Shown one piece after another: positions 1 through 8,677 of a DNA stretch of 64,000 bases. The translations under genes and the position numbers were made by a program. The DNA lies in assembly GCA_020633195.1 (NCBI GenBank), contig JACKEC010000034.1:21848-85847 (forward strand). Direction: 5' to 3'. Origin of the DNA: Sandaracinaceae bacterium. Its GTDB lineage: Bacteria; Myxococcota_A; Polyangia; Polyangiales; Sandaracinaceae. The stretch's first letter is position 1, and each line of letters begins with the position of its first letter. Under the pieces are notes generated by a model that worked only from the letters and a program-made list of their open reading frames with translations, was not told the origin of the DNA and made no database searches.

Positions 1-11
1 CGTCTCGATGC

Positions 12-17
12 TATGCT
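12..17 (+). promoter_or_regulatory. -10-like hexamer TATGCT, leaderless-type promoter
   Basis: TATGCT lies 8 nt before the ATG at 26 and no Shine-Dalgarno sequence is present, which fits a leaderless or nearly leaderless transcript. The -35 region lies outside the window. Confidence 0.4.
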
Positions 18-25
18 GGCGACGC

Positions 26-451
26 ATGGGGAGGAAGCGGAAGACCGGCACGCCGGACGCGACGATGCAGCTCGACGCCGTCGTCGACGACCTCGAGGAG
101 ATCGCGGCGCCCGATCTGATGCAGGTGCACGCGATGAGCGCCCCGCCGCCGCTGCCGCCGAAGAAGGCCGGCGCGAGCGCCTGGCTCGTGGGCGGCGCCG
201 TCGTGGTGATCGCCGCGGCCGCCGCGGTGGGGATCGGGCTCGCGCTGCGCTCGATGCGGCCCGGACCGGCTCCGACCCCTGCGGCCGCGTCCGAGCCGGC
301 GCCCGCGGCGCCCGAGCCGGCCCCCGAGGTGGTGGCCGAGGAGCCCGCCGAGGAGCCCACCGAGGCCGCGGGCCCGACGGTGCAGATGGAGGAATTCGTC
401 TTCGACGACGAGGAGCCGGCCGCCGAGGAGGCCCCGACACCGTCCGAGTGA
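26..451 (+). CDS. Single-pass membrane protein with Pro/Ala/Glu-rich tail, unknown function
   Basis: A 141-residue protein. It has a basic N-terminus, one hydrophobic segment (about residues 55-75) and a C-terminal half made almost only of Ala, Pro and Glu, ending in an acidic stretch. The layout suggests an inner-membrane anchor with an extended acidic domain on the other side; no family is recognised. The ATG at 26 was chosen because a TATGCT hexamer sits 8 nt upstream. An in-frame ATG at 8 and an open frame to the window edge mean the gene could also be cut off at its 5' end. Its stop lies 33 bp before the next gene, which has its own promoter-like hexamer. Confidence 0.55.
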   Translation: MGRKRKTGTPDATMQLDAVVDDLEEIAAPDLMQVHAMSAPPPLPPKKAGASAWLVGGAVVVIAAAAAVGIGLALRSMRPGPAPTPAAASEPAPAAPEPAPEVVAEEPAEEPTEAAGPTVQMEEFVFDDEEPAAEEAPTPSE

Positions 452-471
452 CGAGGGCGGGCGCGGCTGTT

Positions 472-477
472 AGCGTC
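472..477 (+). promoter_or_regulatory. -10-like hexamer TAGCGT
   Basis: TAGCGT lies 7 nt before the ATG at 485, with no Shine-Dalgarno sequence between them. It belongs to the window-wide TANNNT-start pattern. Confidence 0.4.
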
Positions 478-484
478 CGCCGCC

Positions 485-2497
485 ATGACCAAGCGCCTCC
501 TCCTCGCCGCCCTCCTGGGCTCGGCTCTGCTCCTGCCCGCGTGCAGCGAGTGCAACTCCTCCGACGCCGACGACTCGCCCACCGCGACGAGCACGCCGGA
601 GGACCCGACCCCGGCCGAGGCGCCCGCCTACGACGGGCTCGAGCGGCTCCGGTTCAACCAGCTCGCCGTGCAAACGAACACCCCCGTGTTCTGGGCGAGC
701 GACGCCGACGAGGACGGGGCCATCGACGCGGACGAGGTGCGGCAGCTGCTGTTCTACCCGGAGTCGGAGCCCTTCGTCGCCGACGGCGCGCTCACCGATC
801 ACTTTCGGGAGACCTACGAGGCGCTCGTCGCCGCCAACGGCGCCACCGCGCCGACCGACCCGCGCCTCGCCGCGGTCGTCGAGGAGCTGTCGACCACCGC
901 GCCGACCCTGGTCGAGACGGACCTGTCGGACCTGCCCGCGGACCACCAGGCGTTCGCGGATCACATGCTCCGGGTGGCCGACATGATCGACGGCCTCTAC
1001 GCGCGGCAGGTGGGGATGACCCGGCTCCAGGACCAGGTCGCCGACGACGACGCGAGCCGCAGCCTGTTCCGGCGCAACTGGGGGCCCGCGTGTCGCGGCG
1101 CCACCACCGAGCGCAACGAGGCTTGCTCGGCCATCGTCGGCGCGCCGCGGGAGCCGGTCGACGTCTACCCGATCGAGATGCAGAGCAGCGACGGCTTCTG
1201 CGCGACGCTCGAGGCGCGGGACGACTCGAGCGCGCTGCTCACGCCGTTCACCGTCGTGCGCGAGGCCGAGGGCGCGCTGCGCGCGGTGCCCTACACCGAG
1301 GCGTACGCGAACCAGATGGGCCCGGTCGCGACCGAGCTGCGCGCCGCCGCCGACGCGCTGACCGACAGCGCCGAGGAGCCGCTCCGCACGTACCTGCGCG
1401 CGGCGGCGCAGGCGTTCCAGGACAACGACTGGAACCCCGCCGACGAGGCGTGGGCCGCGATGAACGTGCGCAACAGCCGCTGGTACGTCCGCGTCGCGCC
1501 CGACGAGGTCTACTGGGATCCGTGCAGCCAGAAGGCCGGCTTCCACATGACCTTCGCGCTCATCAACCAGGGGTCGCTGGTCTGGCAGGACCGCCTCACC
1601 CCGCTCCAGCAGCGCATGGAAGCGTCCATCGCGGAGCTGAGCGACGCCTACGAGCCGCGCGACGTGAGCTTCCACCTCCCCGACTTCATCGACATCGTCA
1701 CGAACTCCGGCGACGACCGCGACGCGTTCGGAGCGACCATCGGTCAGTCGCTGCCGAACTGGGGCCCCGTCTCCGAGGAGGGCCGCGGCCGGACCGTCGC
1801 GATGACGAACCTCTACACCGACCCCGACAGCGCGGCGCGCCGCCGCAGCCTCGCGGAGAGCATCTTCACCGAGGCCACCCTCGCCCACTACTCCGATGAC
1901 GCCGAGCCCGGCCTGCTGTCCACGATCCTCCACGAGGCGACGCACAACCTCGGCCCGTCCCACGAGTACCGCACGAACGGGCAGACCGACGACGAGGCGT
2001 TCGGCGGCGGCCTCGCGTCGATGCTCGAGGAGCTCAAGGCCCAGAGCGGCGCGCTCTTCTACACGGCGATGCTCCGCGAGGAGGGGATCATCACCGAGGA
2101 CCGTCAGAACGAGACGTACCTCGACTCGATCGTCTGGGCGATGGGCCACATCTCGCGCGGGATGTACACGCCGACTGGACAGCGCAAGGCGTATTCACAG
2201 CTCGCGGCGGTCCAGGTCGGCTTCCTCATGGACGCCGGCGTGCTCACCTGGGACGCCGAGGCGATGGCCGCGAACGGCACCGACCACGGCGCCTTCAGCC
2301 TGGACTACGCGCGCTTCCCGGCGGCCGCCCGCGACCTGATGACGCTCGTCATGGGCATCAAGGCGACCGGCAACCGCGCCGAGGCCGAGCGCGTCGCGGC
2401 GCGCTTCGTCGACGGCGACGTGGTCCCCCAGGCCACCATCGTGGAGCGCTGGAACCGCTCCCCGCGCGCCACCTTCGTGTACGCCATCCGGCGCTGA
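485..2497 (+). CDS. Lipoprotein metallopeptidase, M49 (dipeptidyl-peptidase III)-like
   Basis: A 670-residue exported protein. The signal peptide ends in a lipobox (LLPAC, Cys20), and an acidic low-complexity linker follows. Around residues 71-85 an EF-hand-like loop (DADEDGAIDADE) suggests calcium binding. The catalytic signature is near residues 483-487 (HEATH, an HExxH zinc motif). About 30 residues further is MLEELKAQ (515-520), in the position of the second metal-binding motif of M49-type gluzincins, which in that family reads EExxAD or similar. The C-terminal third is helical and resembles the lobe that follows the zinc site in those enzymes. A role as a cell-surface peptidase is inferred from motif order. 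It is alone, with its own promoter-like hexamer, and is followed by a 186-bp spacer in which no clear feature was seen. Confidence 0.75.
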   Translation: MTKRLLLAALLGSALLLPACSECNSSDADDSPTATSTPEDPTPAEAPAYDGLERLRFNQLAVQTNTPVFWASDADEDGAIDADEVRQLLFYPESEPFVADGALTDHFRETYEALVAANGATAPTDPRLAAVVEELSTTAPTLVETDLSDLPADHQAFADHMLRVADMIDGLYARQVGMTRLQDQVADDDASRSLFRRNWGPACRGATTERNEACSAIVGAPREPVDVYPIEMQSSDGFCATLEARDDSSALLTPFTVVREAEGALRAVPYTEAYANQMGPVATELRAAADALTDSAEEPLRTYLRAAAQAFQDNDWNPADEAWAAMNVRNSRWYVRVAPDEVYWDPCSQKAGFHMTFALINQGSLVWQDRLTPLQQRMEASIAELSDAYEPRDVSFHLPDFIDIVTNSGDDRDAFGATIGQSLPNWGPVSEEGRGRTVAMTNLYTDPDSAARRRSLAESIFTEATLAHYSDDAEPGLLSTILHEATHNLGPSHEYRTNGQTDDEAFGGGLASMLEELKAQSGALFYTAMLREEGIITEDRQNETYLDSIVWAMGHISRGMYTPTGQRKAYSQLAAVQVGFLMDAGVLTWDAEAMAANGTDHGAFSLDYARFPAAARDLMTLVMGIKATGNRAEAERVAARFVDGDVVPQATIVERWNRSPRATFVYAIRR

Positions 2498-2683
2498 TCG
2501 CGCGCCGCCGCACGACCGGCGCTCCTTCGCCCAACGCTCGGGGCGCCGCCCAAGCCCGAGCGGGCTCGCTGGAGCGGCCAGATCCTGGACGACTCGGCCC
2601 CGGAGGGGACCGAGCCTGCTGCCTCGACGCCGCACTCGAGGACCTCGGCGCGCCAGGCACGCGGCCTGCACAGGGGCCCGCTC

Positions 2684-4987
2684 ATGCGAGGCATGAAGCA
2701 GGCCCGGATGCTGGGCGCGGCGCTGGCGCTGCTGGTGACGACGGCGAGCGCGAGCGCGCAGACGGTGGGCTCGATCGCCGACCGCGCCCACGGATGCACG
2801 GGCACCTCCGCGCTCCGCGGGCTGACCCGACAGCTCGCGCGCGCGGAGTCGTGCTTCTACCCGAGCGCGTTGGTGGAGATCTCGCCCGGGAGCGGGATGA
2901 CGATCTCGTCGGGCGCGCTCCCGTACGCCTCGCCGCAGACGCGCGACGCGCTCTACCGCGCCCGCCGGAGCACGTCGTTCAACATCAACTCGGCGTTCCG
3001 GACGGTGCTCGAGCAGTACTACCTCTACTCCGCGCGGAGCCCCGCCTGCGGCTCGGTGGCGACGCCTGGCTCCAGCAACCACGAGTCGGGGACCGCGGTC
3101 GACATCCAGCAGTACGGCTCGGCGCGCGCGGCGCTCACGAGCGCCGGGTGCTCGTGGCCCAACTACCGCAACGACCCCTGGCACTTCAACTGCCCGCCGA
3201 GCGGCGCGACGCGGCGGACGGTGATCACCTTCCAGCGCCTCTGGAACCTCAACCACCCCGGCGATCGCATCGCGGAGGACGGCATCTGGGGACCTCAGAC
3301 GCAGGCCCGGCTCCGCGCGAGCCCCGCCGGCGGGTTCACGAACGACGGCTGCGCGCCGCCTCCGCCTCCGCCTCCGCCTCCGCCGCCGCCGCCGCCGCCG
3401 CCGCCGCCCGTCGATTGCAGCTCCGGGGTCGGTGACGAGGAGGAGTGCGGCGAGCGCCTGCTCGCGGAGCAGCCCGGCGCGTACGCCCCGCCGCGATCGA
3501 GCGACGTGAACGGCGACGGCCGCGCCGACCTCTGCGCCCGCGGCGCCGCGGGGGTGTACTGCTGGGTCGCGTCCAGCGACGGGTGGAGCGCGCCGTGGGA
3601 CGTGATCCCGTGGAGCGACGCGACCGCGTGGGACGACGTGACCAACTACGCGACGCTGCGGATGGGCGACGTCGACGGCGACGGGCTCGCCGACGTCTGC
3701 GCGCGGTCGAACCAGGACTTCCGCTGCGCGCTGTCGAACGGCGCGGGCTTCGAGGCCTCGTCGGTGTGGCGCGCGGCGCTCTCCGACGCCAACGGGTGGG
3801 ACGCCTCGCAGTACTACACGACGATCCGGCTCGCCGACGTGAACGGCGACGGTCGCGACGACCTCTGCGCTCGCGACTCGGAGGGGTTCGGGTGCTGGCT
3901 CTCGAACGGCGCCGCGTTCGACGAGCGCATCGAGGGGCCGCGCTGGAGCAACGAGGAGGGCTTCTCCCGGTCGCGCTACTACGGGACGCTCCGCATGGGC
4001 GACCTGAACGGCGACCGCCGCGCGGACGTCTGCGTCCGCGGCGCCGCCGGCATGACCTGCGCGCTGAGCGACGGCGCGGGCTTCCCGACCACCGTGCCCG
4101 GCCCCGCGTGGAGCGACGCCTCCGGGTTCACCGGCCGGCAGCTCTGGAGCACGATCCGGCTCGCCGACGTCGACGGGGATGGACGCGCGGACCTCTGCGC
4201 CCGGACGAGCACCGACCTGCGCTGCGCGCCCTCCGTCGAGGGCGGCTTCGGCGAGGCCGTCGTCGTGGCCGAGCTCACCGACGCGTGGGACGCGGTCGGC
4301 ACGTACGCGTCGCTGCGGGTCGGCGACATCGACGGCAACGGCGCGGACGACCTGTGCGCCCGGACCGCCGAGGGCATGCGCTGCTGGTCGTGGGACGGGG
4401 TGGCCTTCGCCGAGCGCGCGGGCCCCTCGTGGACCGACGCGTCCGGCTGGGGGACGGACCCGAGCCACTACGAGACGGTGCGCCTCGCCGACTTCGACGG
4501 CGACGGGCTCGACGACCTCTGCGCCCGCGCCAACGCCGGCTGGCGCTGCCACCCCTCGCGGGGCGACGGCTTCGGCGACGCGGTGACCTTCGACGAGCTC
4601 ACCGACGCGACGGGCTGGTCGGCCCCGAAGTACTGGTCGACGATCCTGTCCGCGGGCCGCTCCTGCCGCGCCGAGATGGAGATGTGCAACGGCCGCGACG
4701 ACGACTGCGACGGCGTGGTCGACGAGAACATCGTCACCGAGGTTTGCAATGCTACGGACGACGACTGCGACGGCCTCATCGACGAGGGCCTCGAGTGCGG
4801 CCCCGCGCCGGACGGCGGCGCGCTCGCCGACGGCGGGGTCCCGTGGGGCGACGGTAGCGTGGTCCCGACGCAGCTGACGGGGACCTGCTCGTGCCGGGTC
4901 GAGCGGTCGGGCGGCTCGACGCCGTGGCCTTTGCCTCTCGGGCTCCTGCTCGGGCTCGTCGTGGTCCGCGCGCGCCGGCGGCGCTGA
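2684..4987 (+). CDS. Surface VanY-type carboxypeptidase with PG-binding, VCBS and MopE repeats and MYXO-CTERM-like tail
   Basis: A 767-residue multidomain exported protein. In order: a signal peptide (cleavage near ASAQ, residue 26); a VanY/D-Ala-D-Ala carboxypeptidase domain with zinc ligands visible as SxHxxGxAxD (H133, D140) and WHF (W166-H167); a peptidoglycan-binding helix bundle (about 185-215); a run of about 18 prolines; six or more FG-GAP/VCBS-like repeats of the form DVNGDGRADLCAR (about 270-660), each holding an Asp-rich calcium loop and a Cys; two MopE-type repeats (CNGRDDDCDGVVDE); and a Cys-containing tail with a hydrophobic segment and Arg cluster (CSCR...RARRRR), as in MYXO-CTERM proteins. 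It probably trims peptide stems while held at the cell surface. It converges with the gene at 4991, only 3 bp away. Confidence 0.8.
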   Translation: MRGMKQARMLGAALALLVTTASASAQTVGSIADRAHGCTGTSALRGLTRQLARAESCFYPSALVEISPGSGMTISSGALPYASPQTRDALYRARRSTSFNINSAFRTVLEQYYLYSARSPACGSVATPGSSNHESGTAVDIQQYGSARAALTSAGCSWPNYRNDPWHFNCPPSGATRRTVITFQRLWNLNHPGDRIAEDGIWGPQTQARLRASPAGGFTNDGCAPPPPPPPPPPPPPPPPPPVDCSSGVGDEEECGERLLAEQPGAYAPPRSSDVNGDGRADLCARGAAGVYCWVASSDGWSAPWDVIPWSDATAWDDVTNYATLRMGDVDGDGLADVCARSNQDFRCALSNGAGFEASSVWRAALSDANGWDASQYYTTIRLADVNGDGRDDLCARDSEGFGCWLSNGAAFDERIEGPRWSNEEGFSRSRYYGTLRMGDLNGDRRADVCVRGAAGMTCALSDGAGFPTTVPGPAWSDASGFTGRQLWSTIRLADVDGDGRADLCARTSTDLRCAPSVEGGFGEAVVVAELTDAWDAVGTYASLRVGDIDGNGADDLCARTAEGMRCWSWDGVAFAERAGPSWTDASGWGTDPSHYETVRLADFDGDGLDDLCARANAGWRCHPSRGDGFGDAVTFDELTDATGWSAPKYWSTILSAGRSCRAEMEMCNGRDDDCDGVVDENIVTEVCNATDDDCDGLIDEGLECGPAPDGGALADGGVPWGDGSVVPTQLTGTCSCRVERSGGSTPWPLPLGLLLGLVVVRARRRR
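3355..3412 (+). repeat. (CCG/CCT)n trinucleotide run encoding a polyproline hinge
   Basis: A nearly pure run of proline codons (CCT/CCG) within the VanY-VCBS gene. Length changes here would keep the frame and vary the hinge between the peptidase and the repeat region. Confidence 0.8.
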
Positions 4988-4990
4988 CGG

Positions 4991-5833
4991 CTACTGGATG
5001 GTGAAGTCGAGCGTCGCGAACTGCCCCAGCGTGTTGCCCGACCCGACCATCCGGTAGGCGCCCGGAGGCCACGGCCGCGGGAGCGAGAACTGGAGCGGGC
5101 CGTTCATCGGCCCGGCCACCGTCGCGTCGAGCTCGGCGCTGCTGACCTGGGTCATCGGGGGCGCGGCCTCGCCGACGCTCACCGCCACGAGCGCGAAGGT
5201 GATGTGCTCGCTCGCGGGCACCGCCGGGTGCACCCAGTGGCCGTAGATGACGGGGGTCGCCGACGGCAGCGGGTTGACCACGGGCGGCGACGGCTGAGCG
5301 ACCGTCGGCTCGGTCGTGTACGGCCCGGCGATCGAAGCCGGAGGCGCGGCGACCTGGTACGGGTACCGCCCGACCTCGACGCCCTGGTAGAGCACGATGG
5401 TCTCGTGCTGCCCGGGCGGCAGCATCCCCTGATGGCTCAGCGTCCCGCCCACGTAGGTGGTCTGACCCGCGGACCAGATCACCGATCCGTTGAGGTCCGC
5501 CAGGTCCACCTGCGCCTCGACGTTCTCCGCACCGAGGGGCCAGCGCAGGGTCACGGTGCCGGACCGCGGCCGGCCCTCGATCTCGACGCTGATGCAGACC
5601 GGATCGGTCGGCGCGAACTCGGTCACCGGCGTCGTGATCTGCTGCTGGGGAGACAGCGCCGTCCCGTAATTCGCACGCAAAACGTGGATCGTGGCGGGCG
5701 CCTCCTCTTCTTCCTCGGTCGTGTCTCCGCCCGACGAGCCGCAGGCGAGGGACACGGCCAGGAGGTAGCCCATCGCGAGGGGGCCGAGCCATCGCTTCCA
5801 GGCGCGCGCGCGCCGACCGTCGGTCTCGTTCAT
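4991..5833 (-). CDS. Lipoprotein with beta-rich domains, unknown function
   Basis: A 280-residue protein with an N-terminal basic stretch, a hydrophobic segment and a lipobox (LAVSLAC, Cys31), then a five-Glu run. The rest has the alternating hydrophobic/polar pattern and Gly/Pro turns of two beta-sandwich domains, with no catalytic motif seen. No family is recognised. It is divergent from the ExbD gene, with a 211-bp spacer, and convergent with the VanY gene. Confidence 0.65.
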   Translation of the reverse strand: MNETDGRRARAWKRWLGPLAMGYLLAVSLACGSSGGDTTEEEEEAPATIHVLRANYGTALSPQQQITTPVTEFAPTDPVCISVEIEGRPRSGTVTLRWPLGAENVEAQVDLADLNGSVIWSAGQTTYVGGTLSHQGMLPPGQHETIVLYQGVEVGRYPYQVAAPPASIAGPYTTEPTVAQPSPPVVNPLPSATPVIYGHWVHPAVPASEHITFALVAVSVGEAAPPMTQVSSAELDATVAGPMNGPLQFSLPRPWPPGAYRMVGSGNTLGQFATLDFTIQ

Positions 5834-6044
5834 GGCCGCGAGTCTCGTCGACGCCGCGACGAGCGGTCAACGCCAACCCCGCCGCGCAGCCAAGCAATCC
5901 GCGCGCGCAGCGCGCACGCTCCTCTTCTCCCGCTCTCCTCTACTCCCAGGAGATCCTCCTGTGAGCCCCGGCGCCCCCTCCCGATCTCCAGAAACTCGGA
6001 ACCTCGAGGCTCCCCTCCGGTCTCACGCCCTCGGAGGTGGTCGG

Positions 6045-6557
6045 ATGGCGGTTCATGCACCGGGCGCGCGGCTCTTGCGCGCCCTCCCCTCGTTCGCGGC
6101 GTCGGGCGCCCGCGCGAAGCGAAAGGTCGACGCGCAGATCACGCTCGTCCCCTTCATCGACTTCCTGCTGACGGTCGTCGTGTTCCTGCTCATGTCCTTC
6201 TCGAGCTCCGGCGAGGTGACCGTGCTGCCGGGCCTCCCGGACGCGGCGAACGGGGCGGACGTGGAGCAGGCGCCGGTGGTCGCGATCGACGCCGACCAGG
6301 TGACGATCGACGGGCGCCGCGTGGCGGACACGCGCGCGCTGATGGCGGACGGTCGGCTCGAGCGGGTCGAGCCGCTCGTCCGGGACCTCGAGGTCGCGCG
6401 CGACAACTACGGCGTGCTCCACCCCGGCGAGACGTTCCCTGGACAGGTCGTCGTCCAGGCGAGCCGCGACGTCGACTTCCGCGCGCTCCGCAAGGTGCTG
6501 TTCTCGGTCGGGCAGGCGGGCTACGGCGGCGTGCAGCTCGCGGTGCGACCGCGGTAG
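6045..6557 (+). CDS. ExbD/TolR-family biopolymer transport protein
   Basis: A 170-residue protein. A basic N-terminus leads into the ExbD/TolR signature: DAQITLVPFIDFLLTVVVFLL, in which the Asp at the start of the single membrane segment is the proton-relay residue of the family. A periplasmic domain of about 100 residues follows. In known systems ExbD/TolR works with ExbB/TolQ to energise TonB or TolA. No ExbB/TolQ partner lies beside it, so it is an orphan here. ATG 6045 was chosen over the open frame from 5832 because a strong Shine-Dalgarno (GGAGGTGG, 6033-6040) precedes it and family members start about here. Confidence 0.8.
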   Translation: MAVHAPGARLLRALPSFAASGARAKRKVDAQITLVPFIDFLLTVVVFLLMSFSSSGEVTVLPGLPDAANGADVEQAPVVAIDADQVTIDGRRVADTRALMADGRLERVEPLVRDLEVARDNYGVLHPGETFPGQVVVQASRDVDFRALRKVLFSVGQAGYGGVQLAVRPR

Positions 6558-6583
6558 ACGGGGCGCGCGGGCGAGCGCGCGGC

Positions 6584-6589
6584 TATGCT
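6584..6589 (+). promoter_or_regulatory. -10-like hexamer TATGCT before the P450 mini-ORF
   Basis: TATGCT ends exactly 6 nt before the GTG at 6596, so a transcript starting at the usual distance would begin on that GTG. Confidence 0.45.
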
Positions 6590-6595
6590 CGCCGC

Positions 6596-6637
6596 GTGGA
6601 GGGACGGACGACGCGGGAGCTCGAAGGGTGGCCGTGA
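6596..6637 (+). CDS. Putative 13-codon leader ORF coupled to the P450 gene
   Basis: GTG at 6596 opens a 13-codon frame ending in TGA at 6635-6637. That stop overlaps the GTG at 6634 of the P450 gene (GTGA). The GTG lies 6 nt after a TATGCT hexamer. Leaderless translation of this ORF could deliver ribosomes to the P450 start. Whether the peptide itself matters is unknown. Confidence 0.35.
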   Translation: MEGRTTRELEGWP

Positions 6638-7914
6638 ACCCGCGCGTCGTCGCGCTCAAGGCGCTGATGCGCGTGGTGCGCGCGGGCTGGCCCCTGCGCG
6701 CGCTGCGCCCGCTGATGGGCCCTTACGACCCGTTCACGCCGGCGATGCGGTTCGATCCGTACCCGGCCTACCGGACCCTGCGCGCCGAGCACCCCGTGCA
6801 CTGGCACCCCGTGTTCCGGTCGTGGCTGGTGAGCCGTCACGAGGACGTGGCCAAGGTCCTGCGGCACCCGGCGACCTCGGTCGATCGCGCGCAGCTCGGC
6901 GACCTCGAGCTGCTCGATCTCAGCCCCGAGGCGATCGAGGCGATCCGCGTGAGCCTGCTGATGCTCGACCCCCCGGCCCACACCCGGATCCGCGGGCTCG
7001 TCAACAAGGCTTTCACGCCGCGCGTCGTCGACGCCCTGCGACCCCGGATCGCGGCGCTCGTCGACGAGCTCCTCGACGCCGTGGAGGCGCGGGGCGAGCG
7101 CTCCCTAGATCTCATCCGGGACTTCGCGTACCCGCTGCCGGTGATCGTGATCGCGGAGCTGCTCGGCGTGCCCGCGGAGGACCGCGAGCAGTTCAAGCGC
7201 TGGAGCGATCAGCTCGCGGTCGTGCTCGACCCCTTCAGCACGGGCGGCCGCTTCGACGGCGTGGACCGCGCGTTCGTGGAGTCCGCCGCGTACTTCGGCC
7301 GCGTCTTCGAGGACCGCCGCCGCGCGCCGCGCGACGACCTCGTCAGCGGGCTCGTCGCCGCCGAGGAGGGCGGCGCGCGCCTCAGCGAGACGGAGCTCCT
7401 CAGCGTCTGCATGCTCCTGCTCGGCGCCGGTCACGAGACGACGACGGGCCTGATCGGCAACGCCGTCCTCGCGCTCCTCCGGCGCCCGCGCGAGGCCCAG
7501 CGATGGCTCGAGGAACCCGGGCTCGCCGCCAACGCCGTCGAGGAGCTGCTCCGCTTCGACAGCCCCGTCCAGATGACGGATCGGCTCCTCTCCGAGGACC
7601 TCGAGATCGGCGGCCAGGTGATCGCGAAGGGGCAACAAGTCGTGCTCATGCTCGGCGCGGCGAACCGGGATCCCCTGCGCTACGAGAACCCCGACTCGCT
7701 CGACCTCGGCCGCCGCGAGGCGCGCTCCCTCGCGTTCGGTCACGGCATCCACTACTGCGTGGGCGCCGCGCTCGCGCGTGCCGAGGTCGAGATCGCCCTC
7801 CCCGCCCTGCTGCGACGGTTCGGCGGCCTGCACCTCGAGCGGGCCCCAGAGCCGCGCGACTACAAGACCTCGATGGTGCTGCGCGGGCTCGAGACGTTGC
7901 CGCTCGGCTGGTGA
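6634..7914 (+). CDS. Cytochrome P450 (bacterial soluble type)
   Basis: A 426-residue monooxygenase of the usual bacterial P450 length. Visible signatures are the I-helix AGHETTT (residues 265-271), a K-helix ExxR-type segment near NAVEELLRF, and the haem-binding loop GHGIHYCVGAALA with the thiolate Cys at residue 375. No membrane anchor is present. It resembles CYP107-like enzymes that hydroxylate lipids or secondary metabolites; the substrate cannot be told from context. The start at 6634 is preferred because it overlaps the stop of the mini-ORF, but 6628 (GTG, same frame) is possible. No ferredoxin or reductase gene is adjacent. Its last 55 bp overlap the end of the convergent lipoprotein gene. 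Confidence 0.93.
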   Translation: MNPRVVALKALMRVVRAGWPLRALRPLMGPYDPFTPAMRFDPYPAYRTLRAEHPVHWHPVFRSWLVSRHEDVAKVLRHPATSVDRAQLGDLELLDLSPEAIEAIRVSLLMLDPPAHTRIRGLVNKAFTPRVVDALRPRIAALVDELLDAVEARGERSLDLIRDFAYPLPVIVIAELLGVPAEDREQFKRWSDQLAVVLDPFSTGGRFDGVDRAFVESAAYFGRVFEDRRRAPRDDLVSGLVAAEEGGARLSETELLSVCMLLLGAGHETTTGLIGNAVLALLRRPREAQRWLEEPGLAANAVEELLRFDSPVQMTDRLLSEDLEIGGQVIAKGQQVVLMLGAANRDPLRYENPDSLDLGRREARSLAFGHGIHYCVGAALARAEVEIALPALLRRFGGLHLERAPEPRDYKTSMVLRGLETLPLGW

Positions 7915-8618
7915 GCCCGCCCGATCGGGCCGTCGTCGCGCTCCCCGACGAGGTGCGCCAGCCGATCCCGCAGCTCCGCGTGGAGGTACTCGATGGCCCG
8001 GTTGCGCGCCTCACGGACCCCGCCGTCCCTGTCGATCCAGACGTGCGCGCGCTGCTGCTCCTCGAGCCCCTCGGCCTCCGCCGTGAGGTAGAGGAAGCCG
8101 TTCCGGACGTCGTACATCTGCGCGTCGAGCGCGAAGCGGGTGTCGAGCTCCTGCGCCGGCGCGAACAGGATCGGCAGCAGCAAGGGGTAGGTCGCGACCC
8201 ACGCGTTGTCGGAGAACCGCTGCTCGGGCCGCCCCTCCACGATCAAGAGCGCGTGGGCCCCGTGCCGGGCCGCCGCGAGCCGCAGCGACACGACGTCGGT
8301 GCCCTCCACGAAGCCCCGCGAGATCGGGAAGAGATCCACCCGATCCACGGTTTCGGAGGCTCGGACGACCCGTTGCCGATCCTCGAACGTCCAGCTCCAG
8401 GACCCATCCGCCGGGGGGCGGAACCAGACGCCGACCCGGACCCGGTCGGGCAGCTGCGGCTGCCGCGCGAGCGCGTCGGCGATCCGCGAGTCGTCGATCT
8501 GCACCTCCTGATCGGGAGCCACCGCCTCGAACGGCCCTCGGTCCATCCCCATCGCGCCGCCGCACCCCGGCACCCCGGCGAGCAAGAGCGCCGCCACCAT
8601 CCATCGCTTCTTCGTCAT
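7860..8618 (-). CDS. Lipoprotein, unknown function
   Basis: A 252-residue protein starting with a short signal peptide and a Gly-Cys lipobox (LLAGVPGC). The mature part is mixed alpha/beta with no recognised catalytic motif. It includes a segment near LLPILFAPAQELDTRF and an acidic Gln-rich stretch, EGLEEQQRAHVWIDR. The overall look recalls putative assembly or GNA1162-like outer-membrane lipoproteins, but only weakly. ATG 8618 was chosen because GAGGAGG sits 5 nt upstream and the signal peptide begins there. The 3' end overlaps the P450 gene by 55 bp on the other strand. Confidence 0.6.
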   Translation of the reverse strand: MTKKRWMVAALLLAGVPGCGGAMGMDRGPFEAVAPDQEVQIDDSRIADALARQPQLPDRVRVGVWFRPPADGSWSWTFEDRQRVVRASETVDRVDLFPISRGFVEGTDVVSLRLAAARHGAHALLIVEGRPEQRFSDNAWVATYPLLLPILFAPAQELDTRFALDAQMYDVRNGFLYLTAEAEGLEEQQRAHVWIDRDGGVREARNRAIEYLHAELRDRLAHLVGERDDGPIGRAHQPSGNVSSPRSTIEVL

Positions 8619-8662
8619 CGGACCTCCTCGTGTCGAACCGAACGCGGAGGCCGCCAACGGCT

Positions 8663-8668
8663 TACACT
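8663..8668 (+). promoter_or_regulatory. -10-like hexamer TACACT
   Basis: TACACT lies 9 nt before the ATG at 8678, which opens a 10-codon ORF overlapping the next gene. Confidence 0.35.
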
Positions 8669-8677
8669 CGGGCTTCG

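Noticed and set aside
13..1899. Very long open frames opposite or shifted relative to clear genes (Arg/Ala/Gly-rich translations)
   Set aside because: They are shadows that arise because GC-rich third positions rarely give stop codons; none shows domain motifs and all overlap genes that do.
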